From: Sphingomonas_E sp042693015
GTDB lineage: Bacteria; Pseudomonadota; Alphaproteobacteria; Sphingomonadales; Sphingomonadaceae
DNA: 64,000 nucleotides
Assembly: GCF_042693015.1 (NCBI RefSeq)
Contig: NZ_CP170544.1
Span: 1,736,001-1,800,000, forward strand
Direction of reading: 5' to 3'
The notes below the pieces were generated by a model that worked only from the letters and a program-made list of their open reading frames with translations, was not told where the DNA came from and did not search any database. The translations under genes were made by a program, and so were the position numbers. Shown piece after piece: positions 7,262 to 15,761 of the stretch; the stretch's first letter is position 1, and each line of letters starts with the position of its first letter.

Positions 7262-8029
7262 CTAATCCGTCAAAACTGCCCGTGCGGCCGGCAAATATGT
7301 CCTGCTGATCGGAACGGTTGTGTCATCGACCAGCCGGGCAATTGCTCGTCCGGGCGTTCTTTCCACAGCGCGAACACCGTCTTTGGCCACCCACCAGCTA
7401 CGGTGCACGCGCAGGCCCAGCCGGGGATCGATGATCGCCGCCGCGTCCGCCAGCCGCATCAGGACCAGCGCCGAGCCGTGGAGCGTGTGCACGCGCAAAT
7501 AATGATCCTCGGCTTCAAGGGCGAGTATATCCCGGCGCAAAGCGGCCGGAAGCTTCGCCACGAACTCGGGCGGATATTCCGGTGCGGCGGCCGGCTGTTC
7601 TTCCACGGGTGCAGCCACAGCCGTCTGCTCGTGTGGAGACAGGACGCGGGCAATCAGCAACTGGACCAGCGCCACGTACGGGAACAACCCGAGCAGTTGT
7701 AGAGGGCTGAACATTCTGCCGGGTCGGACCACCCCCATGGACCAGGCCACAAAGAACGTCATGGGCACTGCGGATACAACTGCTATTGCGACGATCCGTG
7801 TTGCCGTTCTCGTACCCGGCGCAGTGGATGAAATCACTCGACTGGCGGCAATAGCGGCTCCAAAGCCGGCGAGCGCAATGACCATCCAGAAAGCATATCG
7901 CACCGCCGGGCTGAGCGATGTTTGCGATCCGAATGGCCCCATCACGCCAAGCAGCGCACCAAAAGCGACGGCGCTTATCGGCACCCGCCACTTCCCCATC
8001 ATCCGCCATTCACGCATCGCCAATTGCAT
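7262..8029 (-). CDS. Membrane-anchored LytTR transcriptional regulator
   Basis: A 255-residue protein with four predicted transmembrane helices in the first 150 residues (around AVAFGALLGVMG, YAFWMVIALAGFGAAIA, VAIAVVSAVPMTFFVAW and LLGLFPYVALVQLLIA). A C-terminal LytTR DNA-binding domain of about 95 residues follows. The LytTR core is clear: DILALEAEDHYLRVHT, then LVLMRLADA, then GLRVHRSWWVAKDGV. This architecture is common in sphingomonads and joins membrane sensing directly to DNA binding without a phospho-receiver. The start at 8029 is a choice among nearby ATGs (8017 is the alternative); the ribosome site is weak. It is divergent from the small secreted protein at 8145, its most likely target besides itself. 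Confidence 0.83.
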   Translation of the reverse strand: MQLAMREWRMMGKWRVPISAVAFGALLGVMGPFGSQTSLSPAVRYAFWMVIALAGFGAAIAASRVISSTAPGTRTATRIVAIAVVSAVPMTFFVAWSMGVVRPGRMFSPLQLLGLFPYVALVQLLIARVLSPHEQTAVAAPVEEQPAAAPEYPPEFVAKLPAALRRDILALEAEDHYLRVHTLHGSALVLMRLADAAAIIDPRLGLRVHRSWWVAKDGVRAVERTPGRAIARLVDDTTVPISRTYLPAARAVLTD

Positions 8030-8144
8030 CGGCCCACCGGTCGCGAAATATCGAAGGCTATTCACGACTTTCCCCGTTGTCGACCGGCATCGCAACCATC
8101 CAACCGGCGAGCACAAACGTCGCAATGGTGACAGGGAGAAAGCA

Positions 8145-8582
8145 ATGAATCGGATTATCGCTGGCTTGGCATTGGCATTTACAGCTGTTCCGGCGGCAGC
8201 AAGCGAGACCGTGAACATGCGTTTCGAATGCCCTGCCTCGATCACGAAGCCAGGCCAGCCGCCCGAACTCTCGGGTTTGTGGGACGTCGTCATGGATGTG
8301 GGAGGTGTTCCCAGCTTCGGCCTGCTATCCGTGGGCATGTCAGGTGCAGCGCTGGGAGGATCGCTCGCGCTGACACCCGGTGTGGTGGTGGTTCGCAGTC
8401 TCAAGTCCGACGGCCAGACCGTGGCGATGATCGTCGCATCACGCGAGGGGGATGTTCGCTTCGACGGCTCTCTCGCATCCGATGGCAAGCGGATGTGCGG
8501 CATCGTCAGCTACCACGGCGGTCAGAGGTTCGAGATGATAGCGCAAAAGCGGCCGGACCGGGGAAGTGCGCGCAGAGAGTAA
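8145..8582 (+). CDS. Small exported protein of unknown function
   Basis: A 145-residue protein with an 18-20 residue signal peptide (MNRIIAGLALAFTAVPAAAS). The mature part has repeated beta-strand signatures such as LSGLWDVVMDVGG, GLLSVGMSGAALGGSLAL, TVAMIVASREGDVRFDG and MCGIVSYHGGQRFEMIAQ. This suggests a small beta-barrel or lipocalin-like periplasmic protein that scores how a ligand alters it, but I cannot name a family. The start at 8145 follows GGGAG by nine bases. It is divergently paired with the LytTR regulator and is a likely member of the same regulon. Confidence 0.65.
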   Translation: MNRIIAGLALAFTAVPAAASETVNMRFECPASITKPGQPPELSGLWDVVMDVGGVPSFGLLSVGMSGAALGGSLALTPGVVVVRSLKSDGQTVAMIVASREGDVRFDGSLASDGKRMCGIVSYHGGQRFEMIAQKRPDRGSARRE

Positions 8583-8740
8583 CCACGCGGGCAAGTGGGT
8601 AGTTGGCGAGCGAAGGTCCGCCTTTCGCCCGACGACGACCGCACTGCGGCTGCAGCGGCGGTGGCGCCCCTCAAAGCCTGAAGGTCGGCCCGAGTCCAAT
8701 GTCGCTGCATTCGGATGGACACCTCACGCCTCGCGACCGT

Positions 8741-8763
8741 CACCCAGCGTAGGCTGGGGTCCA
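8741..8763. repeat. Short palindromic repeat, second type
   Basis: CCCAGC-GTAG-GCTGGG forms a six-base stem with a four-base loop, followed by GTCC. It has the same overall plan (CACCC, hairpin, GGGGTCC) as the REP-like elements at 8913, 9284, 9458 and 9586 but a different stem. It may be a second intergenic repeat class. The rest of 8583-8861 shows no gene I can support. Confidence 0.4.
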
Positions 8764-8861
8764 TGCCTGTCACGACACGGGGTAGTGCCAATGGTGGTTT
8801 GGGTTGCGGGCGGTCTGGATTTTTCAAACCTTGTTCCAGCTCGTCGCCGGGAAATTCCTGC

Positions 8862-8887
8862 CTGTCGGGACACGCGACATAGCGGAC
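8862..8887. repeat. Left outer inverted repeat of GIY-YIG element
   Basis: The 26-base segment beginning CTGTCGGGACACGCGACAT matches the reverse complement of 9631-9656 at 25 of 26 bases. Together the two bound the GIY-YIG gene and all four REP-like palindromes, so the block looks like a discrete element or the product of one. No target-site duplication was identified. Confidence 0.5.
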
Positions 8888-8912
8888 GCCGTCGACGATA
8901 CGAACTCCCCTC

Positions 8913-8942
8913 GTCACCCCGGACGTGTTCCGGGGTCCACCG
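8913..8942 (+). repeat. REP-like palindrome copy 1
   Basis: A 30-base element, GTCACCCCGGACGTGTTCC followed by GGGGTCCACCG, with internal dyad CCCCGGA/TCCGGGG. It lies just upstream of the GIY-YIG start and in opposite orientation to copy 2, which abuts the 3' end of that gene. It has one base difference (G for T in the loop) from copy 3. Confidence 0.7.
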
Positions 8943-8956
8943 TGCGGCACTCATTG

Positions 8957-9283
8957 ATGTCGATGATCGAGCGACAGCCTTGCGTCTACATCCTCGCCAG
9001 CTCCGTTAACGGAACGCTGTATGTCGGCGTAACCTTCGATCTCCTTCGCCATGTCGCCCAGCATCGTGAAGGCATGTTTGACGGCTTCACCAAGCGATAT
9101 GGCATCAAATGCCTGGTCTATTGGGAGGCGGCAGGCACGATGGAGGCTGCGATCCTGCGCGAGAAGCAGATCAAGCGCTGGCGGCGGGACTGGAAACGGA
9201 ACCTGATCGAACGGGACAATCCCTCATGGAATGATCTGGCTGTAGCGTTCGGGTTGGAACCTCTGGCCGCGTCGCCCGCGTGA
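8957..9283 (+). CDS. Small GIY-YIG nuclease family protein
   Basis: A 108-residue single-domain GIY-YIG endonuclease-family protein. The motifs are VYIL-(9)-LYVGVTFDL, the conserved Arg and His region LLRHVAQHREG, GFTKRYGIKCLVYWE, the catalytic Glu region AAILREKQIKRWRRDWKRNLIE, and the family tail NPSWNDL. This matches the common bacterial 90-110 residue stand-alone group whose function is unsettled. The start at 8957 is chosen because translation upstream is not protein-like; ATG 8963 is possible. The gene is enclosed by inverted REP-like repeats (copies 1 and 2), and copy 2 begins at the base after the stop. That suggests the nuclease and repeats form a unit. Confidence 0.85.
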   Translation: MSMIERQPCVYILASSVNGTLYVGVTFDLLRHVAQHREGMFDGFTKRYGIKCLVYWEAAGTMEAAILREKQIKRWRRDWKRNLIERDNPSWNDLAVAFGLEPLAASPA

Positions 9284-9313
9284 CGGTGGACCCCGGAACA
9301 AGTCCGGGGTGAC
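9284..9313 (-). repeat. REP-like palindrome copy 2
   Basis: The reverse complement of the copy 1/copy 3 type (CGGTGGACCCCGGAACAAG, then TCCGGGGTGAC). It starts directly after the stop codon of the GIY-YIG gene. It can fold into a stable GC stem and may also act as a transcription end. Confidence 0.7.
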
Positions 9314-9457
9314 GAAGAGCGGATATCCCCTCCCCCCGACTTTTCGGTCGTTATAGAGGTTGCGGCGACACGCCGATTCCGGACAGTCAGGAATTAGGTG
9401 GGGCGAAGGCCAGCCCGGTACAGCTGGAAAGTCGGGGATTGCGGACACCACCTTTTC

Positions 9458-9487
9458 GTCACCCCGGACTTGTTCCGGGGTCCACCG
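9458..9487 (+). repeat. REP-like palindrome copy 3
   Basis: Same orientation as copy 1 and an exact reverse complement of copies 2 and 4. Together with copy 4 it brackets about 100 bases without a gene. Confidence 0.7.
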
Positions 9488-9585
9488 TTACGCACGCACT
9501 GGCATTGATGATCGAGTGCCGGCGCTGCATCTAGAATCAGGCGACGCTGCCCAGACCTGAACCGTTAGGAATTCGCCCAGCTTGG

Positions 9586-9615
9586 CGGTGGACCCCGGAA
9601 CAAGTCCGGGGTGAC
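9586..9615 (-). repeat. REP-like palindrome copy 4
   Basis: Identical to copy 2 over the 30 bases and inverted relative to copy 3. The spacer between copies 3 and 4 has no coding potential, so this second pair looks like a gene-less, MITE-like counterpart of the first. Confidence 0.7.
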
Positions 9616-9630
9616 GGAAAGGGGATGGAT

Positions 9631-9656
9631 GTCCGCAATGTCGCGTGTCCCGACAG
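9631..9656. repeat. Right outer inverted repeat of GIY-YIG element
   Basis: The 26-base segment beginning GTCCGCAATGTCGCGTGTCC is the inverted partner of 8862-8887, with one mismatch. Confidence 0.5.
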
Positions 9657-10166
9657 TCCACATTCGCCCGTCCGGATCACGCAAGCGGACGTGTCGAGAC
9701 ACAAGATCAGGCCTTCATCTCCAACACCCGATGGCCCATCGCCTCACCCCGAAGCCTTTCAATGTAGGACTTTATCTGTTCTAAACTCGTCGATGGAACA
9801 GCACGCTCCTTCCCGGCAGGCAGGCTCCCCGCCCTGCCCCAGCCCTCTCGCGAGCGACTCTCCCGGCGCGGCACCGTCGCATTGCCGGCACGTCAGCGAT
9901 GCGTCATCGGTGCGCACCCGACGTGCCACTGTCTCGTCATGGTCGCGCCGGTGTTGCGCGGCCGTCGCACCGGTGCCGCGCCCTTGTCGCGCGGGTGTCG
10001 CCTTACCGTCGCTTCGGCGACGCATCTGGCGCCAGGGATCGCAAAAAGCACACACAACCCTCAACTTCCTCAACTTCGTCCCTTGCGGAGAACAGCCTAA
10101 AAGGAACATCCCATTGCCTCCCGCCCCCTCCTCGCCCAATAGGCGCGGATCGAACGGGAGACGGGC
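9657..10166. other. Intergenic stretch upstream of dapB, no gene seen
   Basis: No frame here has protein-like composition. One hairpin is visible: GGCACGTC at 9887-9894 pairs with GACGTGCC at 9920-9927, and a self-palindrome GGTGCGCACC lies in the loop at 9909-9918. The last 30 bases hold the dapB ribosome binding site. The structure could belong to a leader RNA or to an old repeat. Confidence 0.4.
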
Positions 10167-10934
10167 ATGACGAGGATCGGCATCATCGGCGCGGGCGGAC
10201 GCATGGGGCGGGCGATCGCGGCCGCGGTGGAGGATGTCGATGCTTGCGTTTCGGGCGGCATCGATCGGCCCGGCACCGCACCCGAAGCACTCGGCGATGT
10301 GCCCCTGCTTGCCAGCCCGACCGAGCTTGCCGCCGCGAGCGACGTGATGGTCGATTTCTCGTCGCCCGCCGCCCTTGCTGCCCATCTCGACGCCGCGGCC
10401 GCCGTGGGCACGCCGATCGTCATCGGCACCACCGGTCTCGCGCCCGAACATCATGCCCTGATCGACGAAGCGGCAAAGTCCGTCGCCGTCCTCCAGGCAT
10501 TCAACACTTCGCTCGGCGTCAACCTGCTCGCCCATCTCGTCCGCGAAACGGCAGCGCGCCTTGGAACGGATTGGGACATCGAGGTCGTCGAGATGCACCA
10601 CCGCCACAAGGTCGACGCCCCTTCCGGCACCGGCATCCTGCTAGGCCAGTCGGCCGCCGCGGGTCGGCAAGTCGCGCTCGCCGATGTCGCCGTCCGCAGC
10701 CGCGACGGCATCACCGGGGAACGCCCCGAGGGCGCGATCGGCTTTGCGGTGCTGCGCGGCGGGTCGGTCGCCGGGGATCATCAGGTCGTGTTCGCTGGCG
10801 AAGGCGAACGGATCGAACTCGGCCACCGCGCCGAAAGCCGCGCGATCTTCGCCAGCGGCGCAGTCAAGGCCGCGCTGTGGCTCGCCGGCAAGCCCGCCGG
10901 CCGCTACACGATGAATGACGTGCTGGGCCTCTGA
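10167..10934 (+). CDS. dapB: 4-hydroxy-tetrahydrodipicolinate reductase
   Basis: A 255-residue cytoplasmic enzyme of the diaminopimelate/lysine pathway. It reduces the dehydrated hydroxytetrahydrodipicolinate product with NAD(P)H. The N-terminal nucleotide-binding motif IGIIGAGGRMGRAIA is intact, as are the family segments VMVDFSSPAA and VIGTTGL. The active-site signature EMHHRHKVDAPSGTG near residues 140-154 carries the catalytic His pair and the substrate Lys. The ATG follows GGGAG by five bases. The length is typical. It is eight bases upstream of nth, so the two are probably cotranscribed. Confidence 0.95.
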   Translation: MTRIGIIGAGGRMGRAIAAAVEDVDACVSGGIDRPGTAPEALGDVPLLASPTELAAASDVMVDFSSPAALAAHLDAAAAVGTPIVIGTTGLAPEHHALIDEAAKSVAVLQAFNTSLGVNLLAHLVRETAARLGTDWDIEVVEMHHRHKVDAPSGTGILLGQSAAAGRQVALADVAVRSRDGITGERPEGAIGFAVLRGGSVAGDHQVVFAGEGERIELGHRAESRAIFASGAVKAALWLAGKPAGRYTMNDVLGL

Positions 10935-10941
10935 CGCCGCC

Positions 10942-11604
10942 ATGAAGCGCGACGAGATATTCGAATTCTACCGGCGGCTGGCCGAGGCCAATCCGTCGCC
11001 GGAAACCGAGCTCGAATATACCAATCCCTATACCTTGTTGGTGGCCGTAGCGCTTTCCGCCCAGGCGACGGACGTCGGCGTCAACAAAGCCACCCGCCGC
11101 CTGTTCGCCGAAGTCGACAATCCCCAGGCGATGCTCGATCTCGGCGAAGAGGGCCTGAAAGAGCACATCAAGACGATCGGCCTGTTCAACACCAAGGCCA
11201 AGAACGTCATCGCCGCCGCTCGCATCCTCGTCGACAAATATGGCGGTGAGGTGCCGCGCGATCGGCTTGCGCTGGAGGAGCTTCCCGGCGTCGGCCGCAA
11301 GACCGCCAATGTCGTCCTCAACACCGCCTTCGGCGAGGAAACCTTCGCGGTCGACACCCACATCTTCCGGGTCGGCAACCGCACCGGCCTCGCCAAGGGC
11401 AAGACGGTGCTCGCCGTCGAACTGAAGCTGGAAAAGGTGACGCCCCAGCCCTTCCGCCGCGGCGCTCACCACTGGTTAATCCTGCACGGCCGATATATCT
11501 GCAAGGCACGCCGCCCGGAATGCTGGCGCTGCCCCGTTGCCGATCTGTGCGTGTTCAAGCCGAAGACGCCACCGCCGGCCGGGACAGCCAAGGCCGCCGC
11601 CTGA
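10942..11604 (+). CDS. nth: Endonuclease III
   Basis: A 220-residue base-excision repair DNA glycosylase/AP lyase that removes oxidised pyrimidines. The helix-hairpin-helix LEELPGVGRKTANVVLN carries the catalytic Lys (GRK), and the catalytic Asp is in VDTHIFRV. The C-terminal iron-sulfur loop CKARRPECWRCPVADLC has the exact C-x6-C-x2-C-x5-C spacing for a 4Fe-4S cluster. The start at 10942 is chosen because it follows dapB directly and gives the usual N-terminus; an earlier in-frame ATG at 10915 would overlap dapB. Confidence 0.95.
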   Translation: MKRDEIFEFYRRLAEANPSPETELEYTNPYTLLVAVALSAQATDVGVNKATRRLFAEVDNPQAMLDLGEEGLKEHIKTIGLFNTKAKNVIAAARILVDKYGGEVPRDRLALEELPGVGRKTANVVLNTAFGEETFAVDTHIFRVGNRTGLAKGKTVLAVELKLEKVTPQPFRRGAHHWLILHGRYICKARRPECWRCPVADLCVFKPKTPPPAGTAKAAA

Positions 11605-11643
11605 CGGCTCCGTCAAAATCCTGTCGGGACAGGAGATTTCGAG

Positions 11644-12036
11644 ATGAAGACCAAGGCCATGCTCACCGCCGCCCTGATCGCCGCGGTCGCGCTGCCCGGC
11701 GCCGCCATCGCCCGGCAGAAGGCGGACAACCTCGCTGCCAAGGCCGATGCCAAGCCGGAAAGCTGCGTCCAGATCATCCAGATCCGCGAAACCCGCGTGC
11801 GTGATGACAGCACGATCGATTTCTACATGCGCGGCGGCAAGATCTACCGCAACACGCTCCCCCATAGCTGTCCGTCGCTGGGGTTCGAGGAGCGTTTCGC
11901 CTACAAGACCTCGCTCAGCGAGCTCTGTTCGACCGACATCATCACCGTGCTGCAGGATGCCGGCGGCCTGAGCCGCGGCGCGAGCTGCGGGCTCGGCCAG
12001 TTCCAGGAAATGGAAAAGAAGGAAGCGGCGAAGTAA
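11644..12036 (+). CDS. Secreted DUF6491-like protein
   Basis: A 130-residue exported protein. The signal peptide is MKTKAMLTAALIAAVALPGA, cleaved near AIA. The mature region has SCVQIIQIRETRVRDDSTID, FYMRGGKIYRNTLPHSCPSL, GFEERFAYKTSLSELCSTD and SCGLGQF. The four Cys and the MRGGxxYRNxLPxSCPxLGFE core match the DUF6491 family as I remember it, of unknown function. Paired cysteines suggest disulfides in the periplasm. GGAG lies about ten bases before the ATG. It is 39 bases after nth but is probably separate in function. Confidence 0.8.
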   Translation: MKTKAMLTAALIAAVALPGAAIARQKADNLAAKADAKPESCVQIIQIRETRVRDDSTIDFYMRGGKIYRNTLPHSCPSLGFEERFAYKTSLSELCSTDIITVLQDAGGLSRGASCGLGQFQEMEKKEAAK

Positions 12037-12121
12037 GCGCCCGCTGCATTGCCGATTTCTCCTCGGCCCCGCCGATTTGGGCTGGCGCGCCCCGCGGGCC
12101 TTTGCTAACCGCGCAGGCCAC

Positions 12122-12198
<77 letters not shown>

Positions 12199-12386
12199 TT
12201 TTCTCCAAGAAACGCCGAGATTTTGCGGCGTGCTGTGCAGCGATCATTCTTTGGGTCTTGCAGTGAGAGCACGTCACGCCGCGGCGCCTCTCCCAATTAT
12301 GGAATCATCAAGTCGGTCGCGACCGATGCATAATGGCCACCCGAACCTCGTCCCCAGATCGGACGAGCCGTGCCAGCCAGACCAGA

Positions 12387-14894
12387 TCAAAATTTGTAGG
12401 CGACCTCCAGTCCCCACAGGCGGCGCGCGCCGGGCGAGATGAAGGAGCCGCCAAACTCGATCGCGGGGATCACCTCGTTCAGATATTTCTCGTCGAGGAA
12501 ATTGTTGGCGAAGATGGCCGCCCGCCAATTCTCGCCGTCCAGCCCGACGCGCAGATCGAGCACGCCGAACGCCTCGCGCTGATTGACGTCATAGAGGGCG
12601 TTGCCCACCGACGCGGGCAGGCCGAGCGCCGAGATCGGCAGCAGCGCGCTGAAGATCGTCGCCTTTTCCTGGTCCTGAACGGTGTGGAACCAGGTCGGCC
12701 CGGTGATGCGATAATCGGCGCGGAAGAACATGTCGAAATCGTCCGCGACAGGTACCGTCATCTGGCTGCCGAGGTTGATCGTATAATCGGCGGTGTAGGG
12801 CGATTTGTTGCCGACCGTATCGGGGCGGGAGCTGTTCTTCTTGATCTTGGAATCGGTGACGTTGAAGGCGCCGAACACCGTCCAGCCTTCGACGAGCTCC
12901 GCATTCACGTCGAGTTCGGCGCCCTTCAGGTCGACCTTGTCGATATTCGAAACCACACGCAGCAGGCCGAAGCCGCCGACGAAGAATTCGAAGAACTGCA
13001 TGTCGGTGACGCGGGTATAATATCCGGCCAGGCTGTAATTGACCGGGCCGAAGCTGCCCTTGATACCGCCTTCGAACGCGCTCGACTTTTCCTTGCGGAA
13101 CTGGTCGTCGATATCAACGCCCGCGTTGATCGGCGGCACGTTGAAATTCTGGTCGACGATCGCGGCCGATCCCTGATTGTTGAAGCCGCCCGATTTGAAG
13201 CCGATGCCCCAGTTGGCGAAGAGGTTGGTGTCAGGCGCCACTTCCCAGCGGAAGGTGATCTTCGGCTCGAACTGCTCGAACGTCTTGCTCTGCGGCTCGA
13301 TCGGGCCGAATTGCTGGCCGGGGTTGATCGGCCCGCCGGTGAAGGGGTCCGTCGCCGTCGGCACATCGTTGCGCACCTTGCGCTTCTCGATGTCGTAGCG
13401 CAGCGCCACGCCAATATCGATCGCATCGGTGGGTTTCCAGTCGACCGAGCCGAATGCCGCATAGACGTTGGTCGTGAAGGTATCGGCGAAGAGCTGCGAC
13501 GTCGGGTTGGCCGATGTCGGATCGTTATAGAGCTCCTGGATGACGCCCGCCCCGGTATCGGCGCCCAGGCTCACACCGGTCTTGCGATCGATGTGGAGAT
13601 AATAAGCGCCGACCTGCCAGTTCAGCTCATTGTCGCCGTTCGAAACCAGCCGGACTTCCGCGCTATAATCCTCCTGGTTGCGGCGCTGATATTGGGTGCC
13701 GTCGCAGGTCGTGGGCGAATAGGCGCCGAACACCGATCCATTGGCGGGCGCGAAGATGAAGGGCACCGGGATCTGGCCGATGAAGCCCGGCGGATTGAGC
13801 GGAAAACCGGTGAGTTGGGCGGTGGAGGCAAAGCAGGCGTCGACCGCCGGTTGCCCGGAAGGCAGGGCGGCCGAGATATAGCGCGCGAAATCGGCCGAGG
13901 TGCCGTCTGCGACAAGATCATTCTTGATGTTGCTGTAGAGGCCCCAAGCAGTCAGCGTCGCGGGCCCGAAATCATGGTCGACCTTGAGCGAGGCTTCGAA
14001 CGTCTTCTGGTCGTTCTTGGGCCGGATGTTGGAATAATAATTGAACGGATGGTCGTTCACATCCTCATAAAAAGCGCCGCCGAGGGCGGGAATGTGAAAG
14101 GATGAATTGAAGTTGATCGATGCGCCGTGAAGTTCGCCATAGCGGACCTTGGCATCGAGCGTCGTGTTCTCGCCGACGTTCGCAACGATGCGGCCGTCGA
14201 CGTTCCAGGATTCCTGATCGTCGACCACTTTCTTGTCGAGGAACTGGTTGCGGTAGAAGCCGTCGGTGGTACGGTAATCGCCAGACAGGACGAAGCCGAT
14301 CCCATCGCTGATCGGCCCTGCAATATAGCCGTTGGCGCTATAGGTGTTCACGTTGGCGGCAGTTGCCTGGATGCTGCCTTCCAGATGATCGCCTGGCTTC
14401 ACGGTCTGGACGACGATGGCGCCGGCGGCGGCATTGCGGCCATAGAGCGCGCCCTGCGGGCCTTTCAGGATTTCGACCTGGCGCAACGTCCCCTGGATCT
14501 GATTGAGTTGCGCGGTGTTGGTCTTGAGGATGCCGTCGACCACCAGAGCGACCGAGCTTTCGGCGTCGCGGGCGCCGTTGAGGCCGCGAATGTTGATCTG
14601 GGTGTCGCCCGCTTCTGCCGTGCCGGTGACGATCGTCACGCCCGGCGTCAGTTTGACGAAATCCTCGGCTTTCTGAAGGTTCGCCCGCGCCAGCGTGTCC
14701 GCGGTGAGGACGGTGATCGATGCTGGAACCTCGGACAGGGTTTCCGAGACGCGACGTGCGGTGACAACGATTTCGCCGCCCGCTGCCGGAGCGCCGGCCT
14801 CGCTCGCGGCGCTATCCTGCGCGGCGGCGGGGCCGTTGATGATCGCTATCGCCGAAATCCCGGCTAGGAAGAAACTGGCCCCCTTGATCGACAT
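12387..14894 (-). CDS. TonB-dependent receptor of the hydantoin/CoA catabolic island
   Basis: An 835-residue outer-membrane receptor. It has a signal peptide (MSIKGASFFLAGISAIAI, cleavage near AAAQ), then EIVVTARRVSETLSEVPASI as the TonB-box-like start of the plug. Plug signatures NIRGLNG, VDGILKTN and QVEILKGPQGALYGRNAA follow. The long beta-barrel ends in LWGLEVAYKF with the terminal Phe needed for assembly. The start at 14894 was chosen because GGGGGGT precedes it; ATG 14906 is possible. It is divergent from the GntR regulator, and the TTGTATACAA palindrome lies 83 bases upstream of its start. It probably imports the substrate of the downstream operon. Confidence 0.93.
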   Translation of the reverse strand: MSIKGASFFLAGISAIAIINGPAAAQDSAASEAGAPAAGGEIVVTARRVSETLSEVPASITVLTADTLARANLQKAEDFVKLTPGVTIVTGTAEAGDTQINIRGLNGARDAESSVALVVDGILKTNTAQLNQIQGTLRQVEILKGPQGALYGRNAAAGAIVVQTVKPGDHLEGSIQATAANVNTYSANGYIAGPISDGIGFVLSGDYRTTDGFYRNQFLDKKVVDDQESWNVDGRIVANVGENTTLDAKVRYGELHGASINFNSSFHIPALGGAFYEDVNDHPFNYYSNIRPKNDQKTFEASLKVDHDFGPATLTAWGLYSNIKNDLVADGTSADFARYISAALPSGQPAVDACFASTAQLTGFPLNPPGFIGQIPVPFIFAPANGSVFGAYSPTTCDGTQYQRRNQEDYSAEVRLVSNGDNELNWQVGAYYLHIDRKTGVSLGADTGAGVIQELYNDPTSANPTSQLFADTFTTNVYAAFGSVDWKPTDAIDIGVALRYDIEKRKVRNDVPTATDPFTGGPINPGQQFGPIEPQSKTFEQFEPKITFRWEVAPDTNLFANWGIGFKSGGFNNQGSAAIVDQNFNVPPINAGVDIDDQFRKEKSSAFEGGIKGSFGPVNYSLAGYYTRVTDMQFFEFFVGGFGLLRVVSNIDKVDLKGAELDVNAELVEGWTVFGAFNVTDSKIKKNSSRPDTVGNKSPYTADYTINLGSQMTVPVADDFDMFFRADYRITGPTWFHTVQDQEKATIFSALLPISALGLPASVGNALYDVNQREAFGVLDLRVGLDGENWRAAIFANNFLDEKYLNEVIPAIEFGGSFISPGARRLWGLEVAYKF

Positions 14895-14976
14895 ATGACC
14901 CCCCATTTTGATTTCCCCGGCCCGCAAGCCTATCGCGTCGAACAGCAATCCCTCATTTTCATTTGAACGGATGCTA

Positions 14977-14986
14977 TTGTATACAA
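14977..14986. promoter_or_regulatory. GntR-type operator, site 1
   Basis: TTGTATACAA is a perfect 10-base palindrome in the divergent region between the TonB receptor and gntR. It fits the TNGTATACNA-like consensus of FCD-type GntR regulators. An identical site occurs upstream of the lyase operon at 15762. Two exact copies flanking the regulator gene make a shared operator likely. Confidence 0.7.
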
Positions 14987-15038
14987 ACATCCGGCGTCAA
15001 GCGATGGTTGCTGGCTGCGAGGGGAGTGCCGAGGGCGC

Positions 15039-15710
15039 ATGTCGAAAGCATCGGATGCCGCCTACCGCTTCATTCGCGGGGAGATCCTCTCCGGTGCGCT
15101 CGAGCCCGGCGAACAGCTTCGCGAGGAGCAGCTTGCGGCCGCGTGCGGGGTTTCGCGCACACCGATCCGCGAGGCGCTGCGTCGGCTGGAAAGCGAGCAC
15201 TTTGTGCGACGCAACGAGTCCCAGCGCACGTTCGTTGCCGAATGGTCGTTGGACGAGATCGAGGAGGGCTTCGTTCTGCGCGCCATGCTGGAGGGGCATG
15301 CCGCGGCGCGGGCCGCCGAACGGGCCGAGGATGTGGCTATCAATGCCCTTGCTGCCCACAACAATGCGATCGGTCTTGCGGCGAAGTTGGCGCCGCCCGA
15401 CGTTGCCGCCTTCCTCGATCATAATCGCGCCTTCCATGCCATCATCCTGGAAATGGCCGGTTCGGCGCGGCTGGCGGCGCTGCTCGGCACGATCATCGAA
15501 CAGCCGATCGTGACGCGCACGGCGCTGCAATATGATCGGGTCCAGATCCTGCAATCGCACGCCGAGCATGACGAACTGATCCAGGCATTCCGCCGCCGTG
15601 ATCCGGAATGGGCAAAGGCGGTGATGACTTCGCATATCCGCCGCGCCTTCCACGCCTATCGCGATGCCTTCCGCCGGGCTGGCGGTCGCGAGCGGCAGGC
15701 GGCGGAATAG
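15039..15710 (+). CDS. GntR family (FCD-type) transcriptional regulator
   Basis: A 223-residue regulator. The N-terminal winged helix-turn-helix contains LEPGEQLREEQLAAACGVSR followed by TPIREALRRLES, the GntR signature. The C-terminal FCD effector domain shows the metal-binding pattern: DHNRAFH (Asp and His), then SHAEHDEL and TSHIRRAF with further His residues. Such regulators usually repress catabolic operons until a carboxylate or intermediate binds. It lies between two identical TTGTATACAA palindromes (14977 and 15762). It is therefore likely to control itself, the TonB receptor and the downstream operon. Confidence 0.92.
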   Translation: MSKASDAAYRFIRGEILSGALEPGEQLREEQLAAACGVSRTPIREALRRLESEHFVRRNESQRTFVAEWSLDEIEEGFVLRAMLEGHAAARAAERAEDVAINALAAHNNAIGLAAKLAPPDVAAFLDHNRAFHAIILEMAGSARLAALLGTIIEQPIVTRTALQYDRVQILQSHAEHDELIQAFRRRDPEWAKAVMTSHIRRAFHAYRDAFRRAGGRERQAAE

Positions 15711-15761
15711 TGTGGTCATGTCGATACCGTTCTGCGGCGCTTGACCGGCAGCGAAAGTGAT

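Noticed and set aside
8913..9615. Four similar 30-bp repeats considered as a CRISPR array
   Set aside because: They alternate in orientation, have unequal spacing (about 340, 145 and 98 bases) and contain a nuclease gene, so they are not a CRISPR array.
10089..10106. Two GAAC boxes considered as an SOS (LexA) site upstream of dapB
   Set aside because: They are separated by ten bases rather than the seven expected for the alphaproteobacterial direct-repeat site.
12333..14105. Long plus-strand open frame of about 590 codons
   Set aside because: It is fully antisense to the TonB receptor, which has signal, plug and barrel signatures; the plus-strand product has no recognisable motif.
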